Positions 8,457 through 16,902 of a stretch of 64,000 nucleotides of DNA are shown here, one piece after another. The first letter of the stretch is position 1; each line of letters opens with the position of its first letter. The stretch is from positions 1 through 64,000 of the forward strand of contig JAEYOQ010000049.1 in the NCBI GenBank assembly GCA_023411555.1, read 5' to 3'. The stretch is from Bacillota bacterium (lineage in GTDB: Bacteria; Bacillota; Clostridia; Lachnospirales; Lachnospiraceae). The notes beneath the pieces were generated by a model. That model did no database searches, was not told where the DNA came from, and saw nothing but the letters and a program-made list of their open reading frames with translations. The position numbers and the translations under genes are program-made.

Positions 8457-9521
8457 ATGAGAGGATTTGCAATGAAGAAAATCGGTTTAACCGGTTGGGT
8501 AGAGAAGGAAGTAACGAAATGTGGACCACTTGACGCAATATGCCGTCCAATAGCATTAGCTCCATGTACATCTGACATTCATACTGTTTATGAAGGTGCA
8601 GTTGGAGAACGTACCGATATGATTCTTGGACATGAAGCGGTTGGTGAAATTATAGAAGTTGGCGAATTAGTGAAAGACTTTAAAGTAGGAGATAAGGTTC
8701 TTGTACCTGCTATTACACCGGATTGGGGTTCCTTGGAAGCACAGCGTGGTTTCTCCATGCATTCGGGAGGTTGCCTTGGGGGCTGGAAGTTTTCTAACTT
8801 TAAGGATGGAGTCTTCGCTGAGGCTTTTCATGTAAACGAAGCAGATGCAAATCTTGCATTATTACCGGAAGGATTGGATCCGGCTGAGGCAACCATGTTA
8901 AGTGATATGGTACCTACTGGATTTCATGGAGCGGAGCTTGCAGAGGTTGCTTTTGGAGAAGATGTTTTAGTAATAGGGATAGGGCCGGTAGGTCTTATGT
9001 CTGTTAAAGGTTCTGCTCTTAGAGGTGCCGGAAGAATATTAGCAGTTGGAACCAGACCCAATTGCGTTGCGCTTGCGAAAGAGTATGGAGCAACCGATAT
9101 TATAAGCTACAAGAATGGCCCTATTGATCAGCAGGTTATGGAATTAACTAAGGGTAAAGGTGTTGATAAGGTTATTATTGCAGGTGGCGATGTTGCTACC
9201 TTTGAAGAAGCTGTTAAGTCTGTAAAACCGGGCGGTATTATTTCTAATGTAAATTATCTGGGTAGCGGTGATTATGTCAATATTCCCAGAGCTGCTTGGG
9301 GAGTAGGAATGGGACATATTAGAATCGTAGGGGGATTAATGCCCGCAGGTCGTATGCGTACCGAACGTCTTGCTAATCTAATGATGAATGGCAGACTTGA
9401 TGTATCAGGAATGCTTACACATAAATTTGAAGGATTAGATAGTGTTCCAGAGGCTTTGGAGCTTATGAGAAGCAAGCCAAGCGATTTAATTAAGCCAGTT
9501 ATCACAATATCATATAAATAG
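8457..9521 (+). CDS. NADP-dependent secondary alcohol (isopropanol) dehydrogenase
   Basis: Medium-chain zinc alcohol dehydrogenase, 354 residues, very close along its length to the Clostridium beijerinckii and Thermoanaerobacter secondary alcohol dehydrogenases that interconvert acetone and isopropanol or butanone and 2-butanol. Catalytic zinc ligands Cys37 (APCTSD), His59-Glu60 (LGHEAVGE) and the Asp of SDMVPTGFHG are conserved. The NADP-specific stretch is VGTRPNCV with the arginine kept and the usual serine replaced by threonine, and the later tyrosine in SYKNG is present. The four-cysteine structural-zinc loop is absent, as in those enzymes. The start follows AGGAGG by five bases and begins MRGFAM like its relatives' MKGFAM. 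Monocistronic. Confidence 0.93.
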   Translation: MRGFAMKKIGLTGWVEKEVTKCGPLDAICRPIALAPCTSDIHTVYEGAVGERTDMILGHEAVGEIIEVGELVKDFKVGDKVLVPAITPDWGSLEAQRGFSMHSGGCLGGWKFSNFKDGVFAEAFHVNEADANLALLPEGLDPAEATMLSDMVPTGFHGAELAEVAFGEDVLVIGIGPVGLMSVKGSALRGAGRILAVGTRPNCVALAKEYGATDIISYKNGPIDQQVMELTKGKGVDKVIIAGGDVATFEEAVKSVKPGGIISNVNYLGSGDYVNIPRAAWGVGMGHIRIVGGLMPAGRMRTERLANLMMNGRLDVSGMLTHKFEGLDSVPEALELMRSKPSDLIKPVITISYK

Positions 9522-9581
9522 TTATCTATAAGGTAGGCATGCTATGCTAGTATGATCCAGCTGAATAAAGAACGCTTAACG

Positions 9582-9613
9582 TACTCATCTCTGAAAAGAG
9601 ATGAGTATTTTTT
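9582..9613 (+). terminator. Terminator of the alcohol dehydrogenase gene
   Basis: TACTCATCTC (9582-9591) pairs perfectly with GAGATGAGTA (9598-9607) followed by six T. Confidence 0.9.
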
Positions 9614-9636
9614 GTAAAGAATTTCATTGTAAGGAC

Positions 9637-9689
9637 TTGACAAAATATAACTGCAAATGTAGTATATACCATGTACTGCATTTGCAGTT
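9637..9689 (+). promoter_or_regulatory. Promoter with two BlaI-type operator sites
   Basis: TTGACA (9637-9642), 17 bases, TAGTAT (9660-9665). Two dyads overlap and follow it: ACTGCAAATGTAGT (9650-9663) across the spacer and -10 box, and the perfect ACTGCATTTGCAGT (9675-9688) after it. The two also form a larger inverted repeat (AACTGCAAATG / CATTTGCAGTT). The same ACTGCA-NN-TGCAGT core precedes the second BlaI gene at 42352, so this is the likely operator of both repressors. Confidence 0.75.
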
Positions 9690-9705
9690 GAAAGGAGTGA
9701 AAGGA

Positions 9706-10080
9706 ATGCAACGTCTACCAGAATCAGAACTGGATATTATGCTGGCTCTATGGGAAGCAGAGCAACAGCCTGTCCCACGGATCTATTTTGAACAGAAACT
9801 CGCACATAAGGAGTGGAGTGTGAATGCCCTCAATTCCTTTTTGTCACGAATGGAGGAAAAGGGCTTTATAAAAAGTACACGAATAGGGAAGAGCAAAGTC
9901 TATTCGGCCGTTGTTAATAAGGAAACCTACTTATGTAGCGAAGGAAATAATATATTACATAAGCTTTATCAGGGATCTATAAAAAATTTTATGTTATCGG
10001 TCACTGGGCATAAAGGACTTAAGGATTCAGAAATAGAAGAATTGAAAAAATATCTTGATGAGCTGAAGGAGGATAAGTAA
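9706..10080 (+). CDS. BlaI/MecI-family transcriptional repressor
   Basis: A 124-residue penicillinase-repressor-type regulator: winged helix (LPESELDIMLALWEAEQQ, then NALNSFLSRMEEKGFIKS) and a C-terminal dimerisation helix. The start is the ATG at 9706, after AAAGGAGTGAAAGGA; longer in-frame starts would run back across the promoter. In this family the repressor is removed by proteolysis triggered by the membrane partner, here the BlaR1-like gene whose start codon overlaps its stop by one base. It probably represses its own operon through the flanking dyads. A close paralogue without a partner lies at 42384. Confidence 0.92.
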   Translation: MQRLPESELDIMLALWEAEQQPVPRIYFEQKLAHKEWSVNALNSFLSRMEEKGFIKSTRIGKSKVYSAVVNKETYLCSEGNNILHKLYQGSIKNFMLSVTGHKGLKDSEIEELKKYLDELKEDK

Positions 10081-12125
10081 TGTTAACTGATCTTGTATTA
10101 CGAGTGATGGAGATATCACTTACTACTTCTATTCTTATCGGGATTCTCCTCCTTATGGTCCCTTTGCTTCAGAAGTACTACCGGGTACAATGCCGGTATA
10201 TGGTATGGATCGTACTTGCTGTTAGGCTATTACTTCCCTTTAAGTTCATCTTGCCACTTCATCCTTTTGAGATTGAAATACCCAAACAAGATGCGGTAGC
10301 TACAGCTTGGTACTTAGAAGAAGATGAGATTTCACAGGAGAGCATCTATCCTGAGCCGGCTACTGATCTTTATGAGGAAGGAGATACCAAAGCCGTAAAA
10401 AGTTCAGGCTTAGACCTATCACCGATTAAGATTGCTGGTTTTGTTTGGCTTGCCGGTGTTTGTATTTTTCTGCTTATTCAAATTGGTTCTTATCATATCT
10501 ATCTACGGAAACTGCGATTTTCGCATAAGGAGAGTACTCCGGAGTTCATAACGGCTTCCCTACAAGAAATTGGCAGGGATATGGGAGTTAGTAAAGTACC
10601 GGAAGCATTCATTACAAGTGTCGTAGGCGCTCCAATGCTAATCGGTGTACTTTATCCTCGTATTTTGATACCACATGCTCAATATTCCATAGAGGAAATT
10701 AGCTTTATTCTACAGCACGAGATGTCACATTATCAGCGGAAGGACATGTGGTATAAGCTGGTATTATTGATGGCTAATGCTTTGCACTGGTTTAATCCGC
10801 TGATATATATCATGTCTGCACAGGCAGCCAGGGATATTGAATTGGTCTGTGATTATACAGTAACAAACAAATTGAATCACAACGAGCGTACTCAGTACGC
10901 AAACACGATACTATCAGCTATGCAGAGAAGGGGAAGAGAGAATCCTATGTTTTCTACACGATTTGGAAGTTCAAAGCAAGATATGAAAGATCGTCTCTAT
11001 AACATATTTGACATAACTAAAAAAAGACGGGGAATTACAGTCCTATGTCTGATTGTTCTATGCACACTAGTCAGTACAGGCATGGTATCATTTGCATATG
11101 CTAGTCCGGCAAAGTTACAAGACCAAGAGGTGAAAGTCGTAGAGGATTTATTGGTTAATGTTAAGGCCGTAGATAATACATGGCTAGCTACATACAGTGT
11201 TAAGGGGGATACATGGGATGAGCAAATAGAAGCAGAGATAAAATGGTTTGACGAAGTATACAATAAGAATAAAGCTGATTTTGTGATTAAGGAAACTTTA
11301 CCAATCACAGAAGCAACGAATACTACCAGATTGGAGTATCTCTATCAGAATTCCAAAGTATTTCGTAGTATGAACACAATGAGCAATGGTATCTTTCGGG
11401 TAGATAGTGGGGATGCTTTACCCGGCTTTGGGCTTATATATGAAGACGGAATGATGCAACGAACTGCAGTTATGGTGGACAACGAGGAACCGATTACTTT
11501 AGATATTAATTACGACCTGTCAAAAGGAAAAATAGCAGTATGGTTAGTCAATCCAAGCGGAGAAACCTTGTATCAGGGTTCTGAGTCTTCAAGGTGTAAA
11601 GTCAAGCAAACCTATCCGGGGGTCAAAGGAATTTGGAGTGTGATACTGGTAGCCAACAGCAAAAATACGGCAATAAAGGGAAATCTTACGATAAATTTAT
11701 TATCGGATAATCAGGCTTCACAACAGAATACTACTTCGGCAACTCCGTCAGAGGATTTTTCAATAGAGCGGCTTGGGAAGCACACTTTTGCAAAAGGCGA
11801 TGTATTTGAAGTGAATTTGCAATGGAATCGGAGAGGCAATGTTATGGTACTTTATACAGAGGATGCATTAACAGATCGTCAGCTCATTAGAGCATTGCAA
11901 GGGATACCGAATATTCCTGAATATAACGAGAGCGATGACGACGAAGGTGAATTGGGAAGTGTGTTACATTTTTCTGTATCCACCAAATCACCGCTCACAT
12001 GGAAGCAAAAGATGACTGATGCCGGTACTTATTACGTCTACCTCATACGAATTCTGAAACCGGGGAAGGTAACCGGTAGTATAGTTATGAAAAGAGGGGA
12101 GAAAACAATAGAGACTATTTGGTAA
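10080..12125 (+). CDS. BlaR1/MecR1-family M56 peptidase sensor with an unusual outer domain
   Basis: A 681-residue antirepressor. N-terminal membrane helices (residues about 5-55 and 112-138) frame the M56 zinc metalloprotease, whose HEMSH motif is at residues 213-217 (glutamate catalytic, histidines bind zinc) with the downstream glutamate near ELVCDY. A further membrane helix lies at about 315-340. The roughly 340-residue outer part has no SxxK or KTG motif, so it is not the penicillin-binding domain of BlaR1; it looks like two beta-sandwich-type pieces, separated by a Ser/Thr/Gln linker near residue 543. It therefore senses something other than beta-lactams, perhaps envelope stress. No target gene other than its own operon is adjacent. 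Confidence 0.88.
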   Translation: MLTDLVLRVMEISLTTSILIGILLLMVPLLQKYYRVQCRYMVWIVLAVRLLLPFKFILPLHPFEIEIPKQDAVATAWYLEEDEISQESIYPEPATDLYEEGDTKAVKSSGLDLSPIKIAGFVWLAGVCIFLLIQIGSYHIYLRKLRFSHKESTPEFITASLQEIGRDMGVSKVPEAFITSVVGAPMLIGVLYPRILIPHAQYSIEEISFILQHEMSHYQRKDMWYKLVLLMANALHWFNPLIYIMSAQAARDIELVCDYTVTNKLNHNERTQYANTILSAMQRRGRENPMFSTRFGSSKQDMKDRLYNIFDITKKRRGITVLCLIVLCTLVSTGMVSFAYASPAKLQDQEVKVVEDLLVNVKAVDNTWLATYSVKGDTWDEQIEAEIKWFDEVYNKNKADFVIKETLPITEATNTTRLEYLYQNSKVFRSMNTMSNGIFRVDSGDALPGFGLIYEDGMMQRTAVMVDNEEPITLDINYDLSKGKIAVWLVNPSGETLYQGSESSRCKVKQTYPGVKGIWSVILVANSKNTAIKGNLTINLLSDNQASQQNTTSATPSEDFSIERLGKHTFAKGDVFEVNLQWNRRGNVMVLYTEDALTDRQLIRALQGIPNIPEYNESDDDEGELGSVLHFSVSTKSPLTWKQKMTDAGTYYVYLIRILKPGKVTGSIVMKRGEKTIETIW

Positions 12126-12136
12126 TTGATATAAGA

Positions 12137-12394
12137 GGGGCTGTTGCAAAATATATGGTGTTAATGAAGGAAAGAACAACACGCATCCCTCACACACAGA
12201 TTGACTGACATCTTATTGTTTTGTATGCCATTATCATACAACAAATTTCTCGCTAAGCAAGAAATTGTGTTGTCATGAACATAAATGTTTGCTTCTGTCA
12301 TACAAAATCAATAATCTGTCCGTCAAACAGTGCATTATGGGATGCATGTTATCCTTTCCTTCAGCTTCAGCTTGCTTTTGCAACATCCCCTTTT
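12137..12394. repeat. Palindromic repeat element, copy A (full length plus inner hairpin)
   Basis: A 258-base imperfect palindrome filling the gap between two convergent genes. The outer arms GGGGCTGTTGCAAAA (12137-12151) and TTTTGCAACATCCCC (12376-12390) pair with two mismatches and are followed by TTTT. Inside, an imperfect left arm (about 12170-12240) pairs with a right arm (about 12298-12360), and an inner hairpin AATTTCTCGCTAAGCAAGAAATT sits in the loop. Copy C at 59606 is the same sequence in reverse orientation, and copy B at 40345 is a half element. No open reading frame of note. Confidence 0.75.
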
Positions 12395-12432
12395 GTATGT
12401 GCGTAGCAAAACGAGCATTTATATAAGCTAGC

Positions 12433-13638
12433 TTAGGAATTATATAGATAGCTTCTTGTCCATGGAATATCATCTGCTACACCCTTCGAGAATAGAAATT
12501 GATGAATATCTATATTACCAACGTTAAAGGATGCGGCACAGGAGTTAAGATATAGTCGCCACATTCGAATAAAGGTTTCATCCTTCATCTGGCTAATGAC
12601 TGGCAAGGAGTCCTCAAAATTATTGGACCAGTTTTCCAGAGTCCGTACATAATGCCTTCGTAAGCTTTCCAAATCAAGAAGAAAGAAGTGTTCCGAGGTG
12701 ATATTATCAACGAGTTCACTTAAGGATGGAACATATCCGCCGGGAAAAATGTATCGATCAATCCATGAGTTGTTACCCCCTTTAAAGCTTGTTATGCAGT
12801 GTAATAATGAGATACCACCATCATTTAATAAGGTATTTATTGCGGAGAAATATTCAGGCAGATTATCCTTTCCCACATGCTCTATCATTCCGACACTAAC
12901 GATTTTATCAAAGGTTTTATTCTTTATTTGACGATAGTCCATTAATTGAACTTTAGCAAATTCTTCAAGACCTTCTTCTTTGATTCTTTCATTGGCCTTC
13001 TCCATTTGCTCCTGACTTAGGGTAACACCGAATGCTTTCACTTTATATTTCTTAACCGCGGATATGATCAATTGGCCCCAGCCACACCCGATATCTAGCA
13101 GGGTATCATTTTCCCTTAAATTTAATTTTTTGAGGATATAATTCACCTTATTTGCTTGTGCCTCTTCGAGGGTATCATCATCGGATATAAAATAACCGCA
13201 GGAGTAGGTCATAGATTTATCTAACCATAACTGATAGAAATCATTTCCGATATCATAATGAAAGCTAATGTTCTCTTTGCTTTTTCTCAAAGTGTTCTTA
13301 ATCGGATTCAGAAGTTTGATATATTTTTCTTTATTCCTTAAAAAGCTTTTTGAATTCTTATATAAGGATTCGATGACAGCTTGAATATTGCCTTCAATTT
13401 CAAGCTTTTTATGCATGTAAGCTTCCCCAAATGTCACGGAAGGATCCGAGATAACCTCTGATATCGGTAAGGGTTCATTTAGAACAATTCGAAAGCTACT
13501 ATCTCCGGTACCATAGGAGATTTCTTCGCCATCCCAGAACTTAACAGTGCAGGGATCGGAAAAAAGATTAGAGAAAATATTATTCATAAATGCTTTTTCA
13601 ATCTGACTAGCTGGAGCCTTTTCTTTCACTGCAAACAT
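12433..13638 (-). CDS. cfa: Cyclopropane-fatty-acyl-phospholipid synthase
   Basis: A 401-residue S-adenosylmethionine-dependent enzyme that adds a methylene bridge across double bonds of unsaturated membrane lipids. The SAM-binding motif is LLDIGCGWGQL near residue 172, preceded by the family block HYDIGNDFYQLWLDKSMTYSCGYF near 130. The conserved HVGKDNLPEYF and YIFPGGYVPSL segments follow, and the C-terminal RMWRLYLNSCAASF carries the usual end motif. Length fits the family. GAGGTGATC before the ATG is the ribosome site. It stands alone, and is divergent from the mevalonate operon over a 268-base gap. Confidence 0.94.
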   Translation of the reverse strand: MFAVKEKAPASQIEKAFMNNIFSNLFSDPCTVKFWDGEEISYGTGDSSFRIVLNEPLPISEVISDPSVTFGEAYMHKKLEIEGNIQAVIESLYKNSKSFLRNKEKYIKLLNPIKNTLRKSKENISFHYDIGNDFYQLWLDKSMTYSCGYFISDDDTLEEAQANKVNYILKKLNLRENDTLLDIGCGWGQLIISAVKKYKVKAFGVTLSQEQMEKANERIKEEGLEEFAKVQLMDYRQIKNKTFDKIVSVGMIEHVGKDNLPEYFSAINTLLNDGGISLLHCITSFKGGNNSWIDRYIFPGGYVPSLSELVDNITSEHFFLLDLESLRRHYVRTLENWSNNFEDSLPVISQMKDETFIRMWRLYLNSCAASFNVGNIDIHQFLFSKGVADDIPWTRSYLYNS

Positions 13639-13701
13639 GATCGATCACCTCATAAGAATATTTTTTTAGTGGTGTTGTAATATTTTCTAGTTTATCCAAG
13701 G

Positions 13702-13730
13702 TTGTCTTAATTAATCAGAATATTTATTAT
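13702..13730 (+). promoter_or_regulatory. Possible promoter of the mevalonate operon
   Basis: TTGTCT (13702-13707), 17 bases, TATTAT (13725-13730), about 175 bases before the first start codon. Seen in sequence only. Confidence 0.45.
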
Positions 13731-13906
13731 AAGGAGTGAGTGAGGTGATTGGAATTTATGCTTAGTATTATGGACATGATATATCTAGAGTCCATACTTT
13801 CAGGCAAATAAAGATATTAATACTATGGTAATGAAAATTCAGATGAAGCGCAGCTCTTTAATTGGTTTAATTTGAATTTAATAATTTTACCGAAAGGAAG
13901 GCTACT

Positions 13907-14485
13907 GTGGATAAGCAACAAAAAAAGGACGTGCAAGTGCCAGAATATATCATAACAGTTGATGAACATGACAGAGAGACAGGATACATGGAAAAATTGG
14001 AGGCACATAGACGTGGCATATTGCATCGGGCATTTTCCCTCATGATATTTAATAAAAAGGGAGAAATGTTATTACAAAAGAGGGCTAAGATGAAATATCA
14101 CTCCCCTGGATTATGGAGTAATACCTGCTGTAGTCATCAAAGAGTAGGTGAAACCTTAGGCGAAGCAGTCTCCAGAAGGGTTCAGGAGGAGCTAGGATTT
14201 ACCTGTCCTTGTAAGGAAATATTTCATTTTAAATACCTGGTTGAATTTGTTAACGGATTAATGGAACATGAAATTGATCATGTATTTTTTGGTCATTATA
14301 ATGGAACAGTAATACCTAATGATGATGAAGTAGAAGAGATCAGATGGGTTGATATGGATACTTTAAGTAAGGAAATGAAAGAGAATCCGGATAGGTTCAC
14401 CTATTGGTTTAAGATATTGATGGACCAGCCGGAGATGACATCGAAAGTGAAGCTTATGGCAGGGGATGAAGAATGGATCGATTGA
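13907..14485 (+). CDS. idi: Isopentenyl-diphosphate delta-isomerase, type 1
   Basis: Nudix-fold enzyme interconverting isopentenyl and dimethylallyl diphosphate. Hallmarks are the HRAFSLMIFN strand, the catalytic cysteine in SNTCCSH near residue 66, the Nudix helix EAVSRRVQEELGF, and the EHEIDHVFFG metal-binding block near 125. The start is a GTG, six bases after AAAGGAAG. The gene overlaps the next one by 13 bases, so it opens a translationally coupled mevalonate operon. Bacteria with a mevalonate pathway need an isomerase, usually the flavin-dependent type 2 in Gram-positives; type 1 here is less usual. Confidence 0.94.
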   Translation: MDKQQKKDVQVPEYIITVDEHDRETGYMEKLEAHRRGILHRAFSLMIFNKKGEMLLQKRAKMKYHSPGLWSNTCCSHQRVGETLGEAVSRRVQEELGFTCPCKEIFHFKYLVEFVNGLMEHEIDHVFFGHYNGTVIPNDDEVEEIRWVDMDTLSKEMKENPDRFTYWFKILMDQPEMTSKVKLMAGDEEWID

Positions 14486-15441
14486 AGGGACAAGAAGCCA
14501 TAGGAGAGGCTCATGCAAAGCTGATTTTAGTAGGGGAGCATATTGTGGTTTATAATAAACCTGCAATTGTGCTTCCGTTTCCTTTAAAGCTAAGAGCTTG
14601 GATCAAAGGGAAGCCTGGTGAGATATCAATATCCTCAGACCTTTATACTGGGAATATACATGCTATGTCAGGCAGAATGGTAGGATTATTCGAATGCATC
14701 AATAGGTCTTTTGAGCTCTGTAATAGGCCCAAGGAAGGGGTCCATATTGATATTACTTCTGATATTCCGGAAGGGAGAGGACTTGGATTCAGTGCAGCCG
14801 CTGCGACAGCCATTGTCAGAGGAATTTATCGATATTTTGAGAAAGAGCTTTCTGAAGAGGAGCTTTTTACTTTGGTAGAGCTGGCAGAAACCTATGCCCA
14901 TGGTAATCCTAGCGGTATTGATATGCTAGCGGTGTCAAGAGAAGCACCAATTCTTTTTCAGAAACAGGAGAAACCATTCTCCTTGCAGGTACCAAGAGCC
15001 TTTCATATCGTAGTAGCGGATACCGGAATGGTCGGAGATACAAAAAAGGCAGTGGACCATGTGAGGCTGATTAAAATTCAGAGACCGGATGCCGTAGAAG
15101 ATATAATAAATCAAATAGAAGCTATCGTAGTGAGAGCGAAAGAGGCTATCTTAGAGGGAGATGCCAAATTACTTGGTAGTTTATTGCTAAGAAATCACGA
15201 AAAGCTAAAGGAACTGGAAGTCAGTAATAACTTACTGGATCACCTGGTGGAAGCCGCCATAGGGGCTGGAGCCCTGGGGGCTAAATTAACAGGCGGTGGT
15301 ATGGGTGGTTGTATGCTGGCACTCACCAAAGATATAGAGAGCGCCAGAATGGTCTCGAAGAGGCTTTTGAGTGAAGGTGCCAAGGATGTCTGGTATTTTT
15401 CGACAGATTCGAATAACCTTTATAGGAAGGAAGATTTATAG
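14473..15441 (+). CDS. mvk: Mevalonate kinase
   Basis: GHMP-family kinase, 322 residues, that makes 5-phosphomevalonate from mevalonate and ATP. The N-terminal substrate motif is AHAKLILVGEHIVVY, the ATP-binding glycine-rich loop is PEGRGLGFSAAAATA near residue 100, and the C-terminal motif is KLTGGGMGGCMLAL near 275. HGNPSGIDMLA near 140 carries the catalytic aspartate. It starts inside the isomerase gene and is followed 15 bases later by the decarboxylase. It is the first committed kinase of the operon, because no HMG-CoA reductase is present here. Confidence 0.95.
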   Translation: MDRLKGQEAIGEAHAKLILVGEHIVVYNKPAIVLPFPLKLRAWIKGKPGEISISSDLYTGNIHAMSGRMVGLFECINRSFELCNRPKEGVHIDITSDIPEGRGLGFSAAAATAIVRGIYRYFEKELSEEELFTLVELAETYAHGNPSGIDMLAVSREAPILFQKQEKPFSLQVPRAFHIVVADTGMVGDTKKAVDHVRLIKIQRPDAVEDIINQIEAIVVRAKEAILEGDAKLLGSLLLRNHEKLKELEVSNNLLDHLVEAAIGAGALGAKLTGGGMGGCMLALTKDIESARMVSKRLLSEGAKDVWYFSTDSNNLYRKEDL

Positions 15442-15456
15442 GTTGAGGGGATTATA

Positions 15457-16431
15457 ATGAAAGCTACTGCTAGGGCGAATATCAATATTGCTTTAATTAA
15501 ATATTGGGGTAAACGGGATGAGAAGCTGTTTTTACCAATGAATAGTAGTCTGTCCATTACCCTTGATAACCTGTATACGGTCACCTCTGTGGAGTTTAAG
15601 GAAGAACTTAACGAGGATCGTTTGATTATGAATCATGCTATGGGAAGTCATGAGGAGCTTAGCAAGATCTCCTTATTTTTGGATAGGATAAGAAAACAAG
15701 CCGGAGTACAGCTCTATGCTGATATCATTACGGAAAATCATGTTCCAACTGCAGCAGGCTTTGCTTCCTCGGCTTCCGGTTATGCAGCCTTAGCAGCGGC
15801 AGCTACGAAAGCGATAGGCCTTAGCCTTTCCGACGAGGAATTGTCAAGGATAGCAAGACAGGGATCTGGTTCCGCTTGTAGATCCATCTTTGGTGGATTT
15901 GTAGAATGGGAAAAGGGCGACCTGGCGGATGGAAGGGATTCCTTTGCTCGTCAACTTCTGGATGAGAAGGCTTGGTCGCTTTCGATTCTGTCTGTAGTGA
16001 TTGCATCCCATAAAAAAGAGACCTCTAGTCGGGAAGGGATGAAAAGAACTGTAGATACCTCCCCTTTTTATCAAGGATGGATCGAAACAGTGGAGAGTGA
16101 TATGGAAGTAGCCAAGAAGGCCATAAGGAATAGAGATTTTCAGACACTTGGAGAAGTGATGGAAGAAAATTGTCTGAAGATGCATGCGACCATGTTTGGC
16201 GCCAAACCGCCAATTCTATATTGGGAAAGCGGAACCATGGAGGTGATGCATTGTATTCGTGGCCTTAGGCAAGAGGGGATACCAGCCTATTTTACCATCG
16301 ATGCAGGGCCAAATGTAAAAGTGATATGCCAACCAAACAACGAGGAAAAGGTGAATAAAGCTCTCTTAGCCTTAGGTGGCGTTCGAGCTGTAATTCCCTG
16401 TTATCCCGGAGAAGGCGTAAGGTATTTGTAG
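15457..16431 (+). CDS. mvaD: Diphosphomevalonate decarboxylase
   Basis: GHMP-superfamily enzyme, 324 residues, that uses ATP to convert 5-diphosphomevalonate into isopentenyl diphosphate, CO2 and phosphate. Signature pieces are the start ANINIALIKYWGKRDEKL, the phosphate-binding PTAAGFASSASGYAALA near residue 92, RQGSGSACRSIFGGFVEW near 130 and YFTIDAGPNVKV near 280, which contains the catalytic aspartate. It is co-directional with and closely spaced to the mevalonate kinase gene. The 170 bases after it show no clear terminator, so the next genes are probably in the same transcript. Confidence 0.95.
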   Translation: MKATARANINIALIKYWGKRDEKLFLPMNSSLSITLDNLYTVTSVEFKEELNEDRLIMNHAMGSHEELSKISLFLDRIRKQAGVQLYADIITENHVPTAAGFASSASGYAALAAAATKAIGLSLSDEELSRIARQGSGSACRSIFGGFVEWEKGDLADGRDSFARQLLDEKAWSLSILSVVIASHKKETSSREGMKRTVDTSPFYQGWIETVESDMEVAKKAIRNRDFQTLGEVMEENCLKMHATMFGAKPPILYWESGTMEVMHCIRGLRQEGIPAYFTIDAGPNVKVICQPNNEEKVNKALLALGGVRAVIPCYPGEGVRYL

Positions 16432-16601
16432 TGTAAAAGTATAAAGGTAATTACTGGAGCAATAAGAAGGATCATTTATATAAGCAGCTTTAAATCAGAG
16501 ATTAGCTAACAGGGATATCGATTCAATAATCAAAGTGAAAATCCTTGGAGAATAAAGCTGGTACTCATTGATTAAGCTGAATAGGAAGGGCAGGAGGTAA
16601 C

Positions 16602-16892
16602 TTGAGAGATCATATAAATGGTGAGGAAGATAATAAGGTTAAGGATAAGGATAGCGTAGCTAATGCTCCGAAACCTTCCGAGAATAATATAGAGATTTGG
16701 GACGACCTCGTTAATATAAAGGACTTAGTGAAGGCATTAATTATATGTATTATTACAACCTTTGGTGGATATTTCCTGTCTCCCGATGACTCCTATAAAC
16801 CACTACTATTTGGTTTATCTGGTGCAATTGTGGGGTTTATTGTCTCCAGCTTCTTAATCGAGCCTAAGAGAGAAATTATACAAGAGAAATAG
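16602..16892 (+). CDS. Small two-helix membrane protein in the mevalonate operon
   Basis: A 96-residue protein that I do not recognise. It has a charged, Asn/Asp/Lys-rich N-terminal 45 residues, then two hydrophobic segments (about 48-66 and 72-90) and a basic end. The start is TTG, with AGGAGG five bases before it. It ends ten bases before the TctA-like permease. Tripartite tricarboxylate transporters pair their large subunit TctA with a small membrane subunit TctB, and this protein could play that part although it is shorter than usual TctB. Confidence is high that it is a gene, low on role. Confidence 0.7.
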   Translation: MRDHINGEEDNKVKDKDSVANAPKPSENNIEIWDDLVNIKDLVKALIICIITTFGGYFLSPDDSYKPLLFGLSGAIVGFIVSSFLIEPKREIIQEK

Positions 16893-16902
16893 GAGTCTTA
16901 AT

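Noticed and set aside
9601..9705. Longer start of the first BlaI gene
   Set aside because: The in-frame upstream ATG at 9601 is inside the terminator and the extension covers the promoter and operators; the ATG at 9706 has the ribosome site and matches the second copy.
12137..12394. Insertion sequence
   Set aside because: No transposase gene and no clear target duplication; length and palindromic structure fit a small repeat element or hairpin.
12273..12473. Antisense open frame of 66 codons inside repeat copy A
   Set aside because: It lies in the palindrome, overlaps cfa, and has no ribosome site or homology.
15844..16213. Minus-strand frames over the decarboxylase gene
   Set aside because: The plus strand encodes a complete diphosphomevalonate decarboxylase; the others are shadows.
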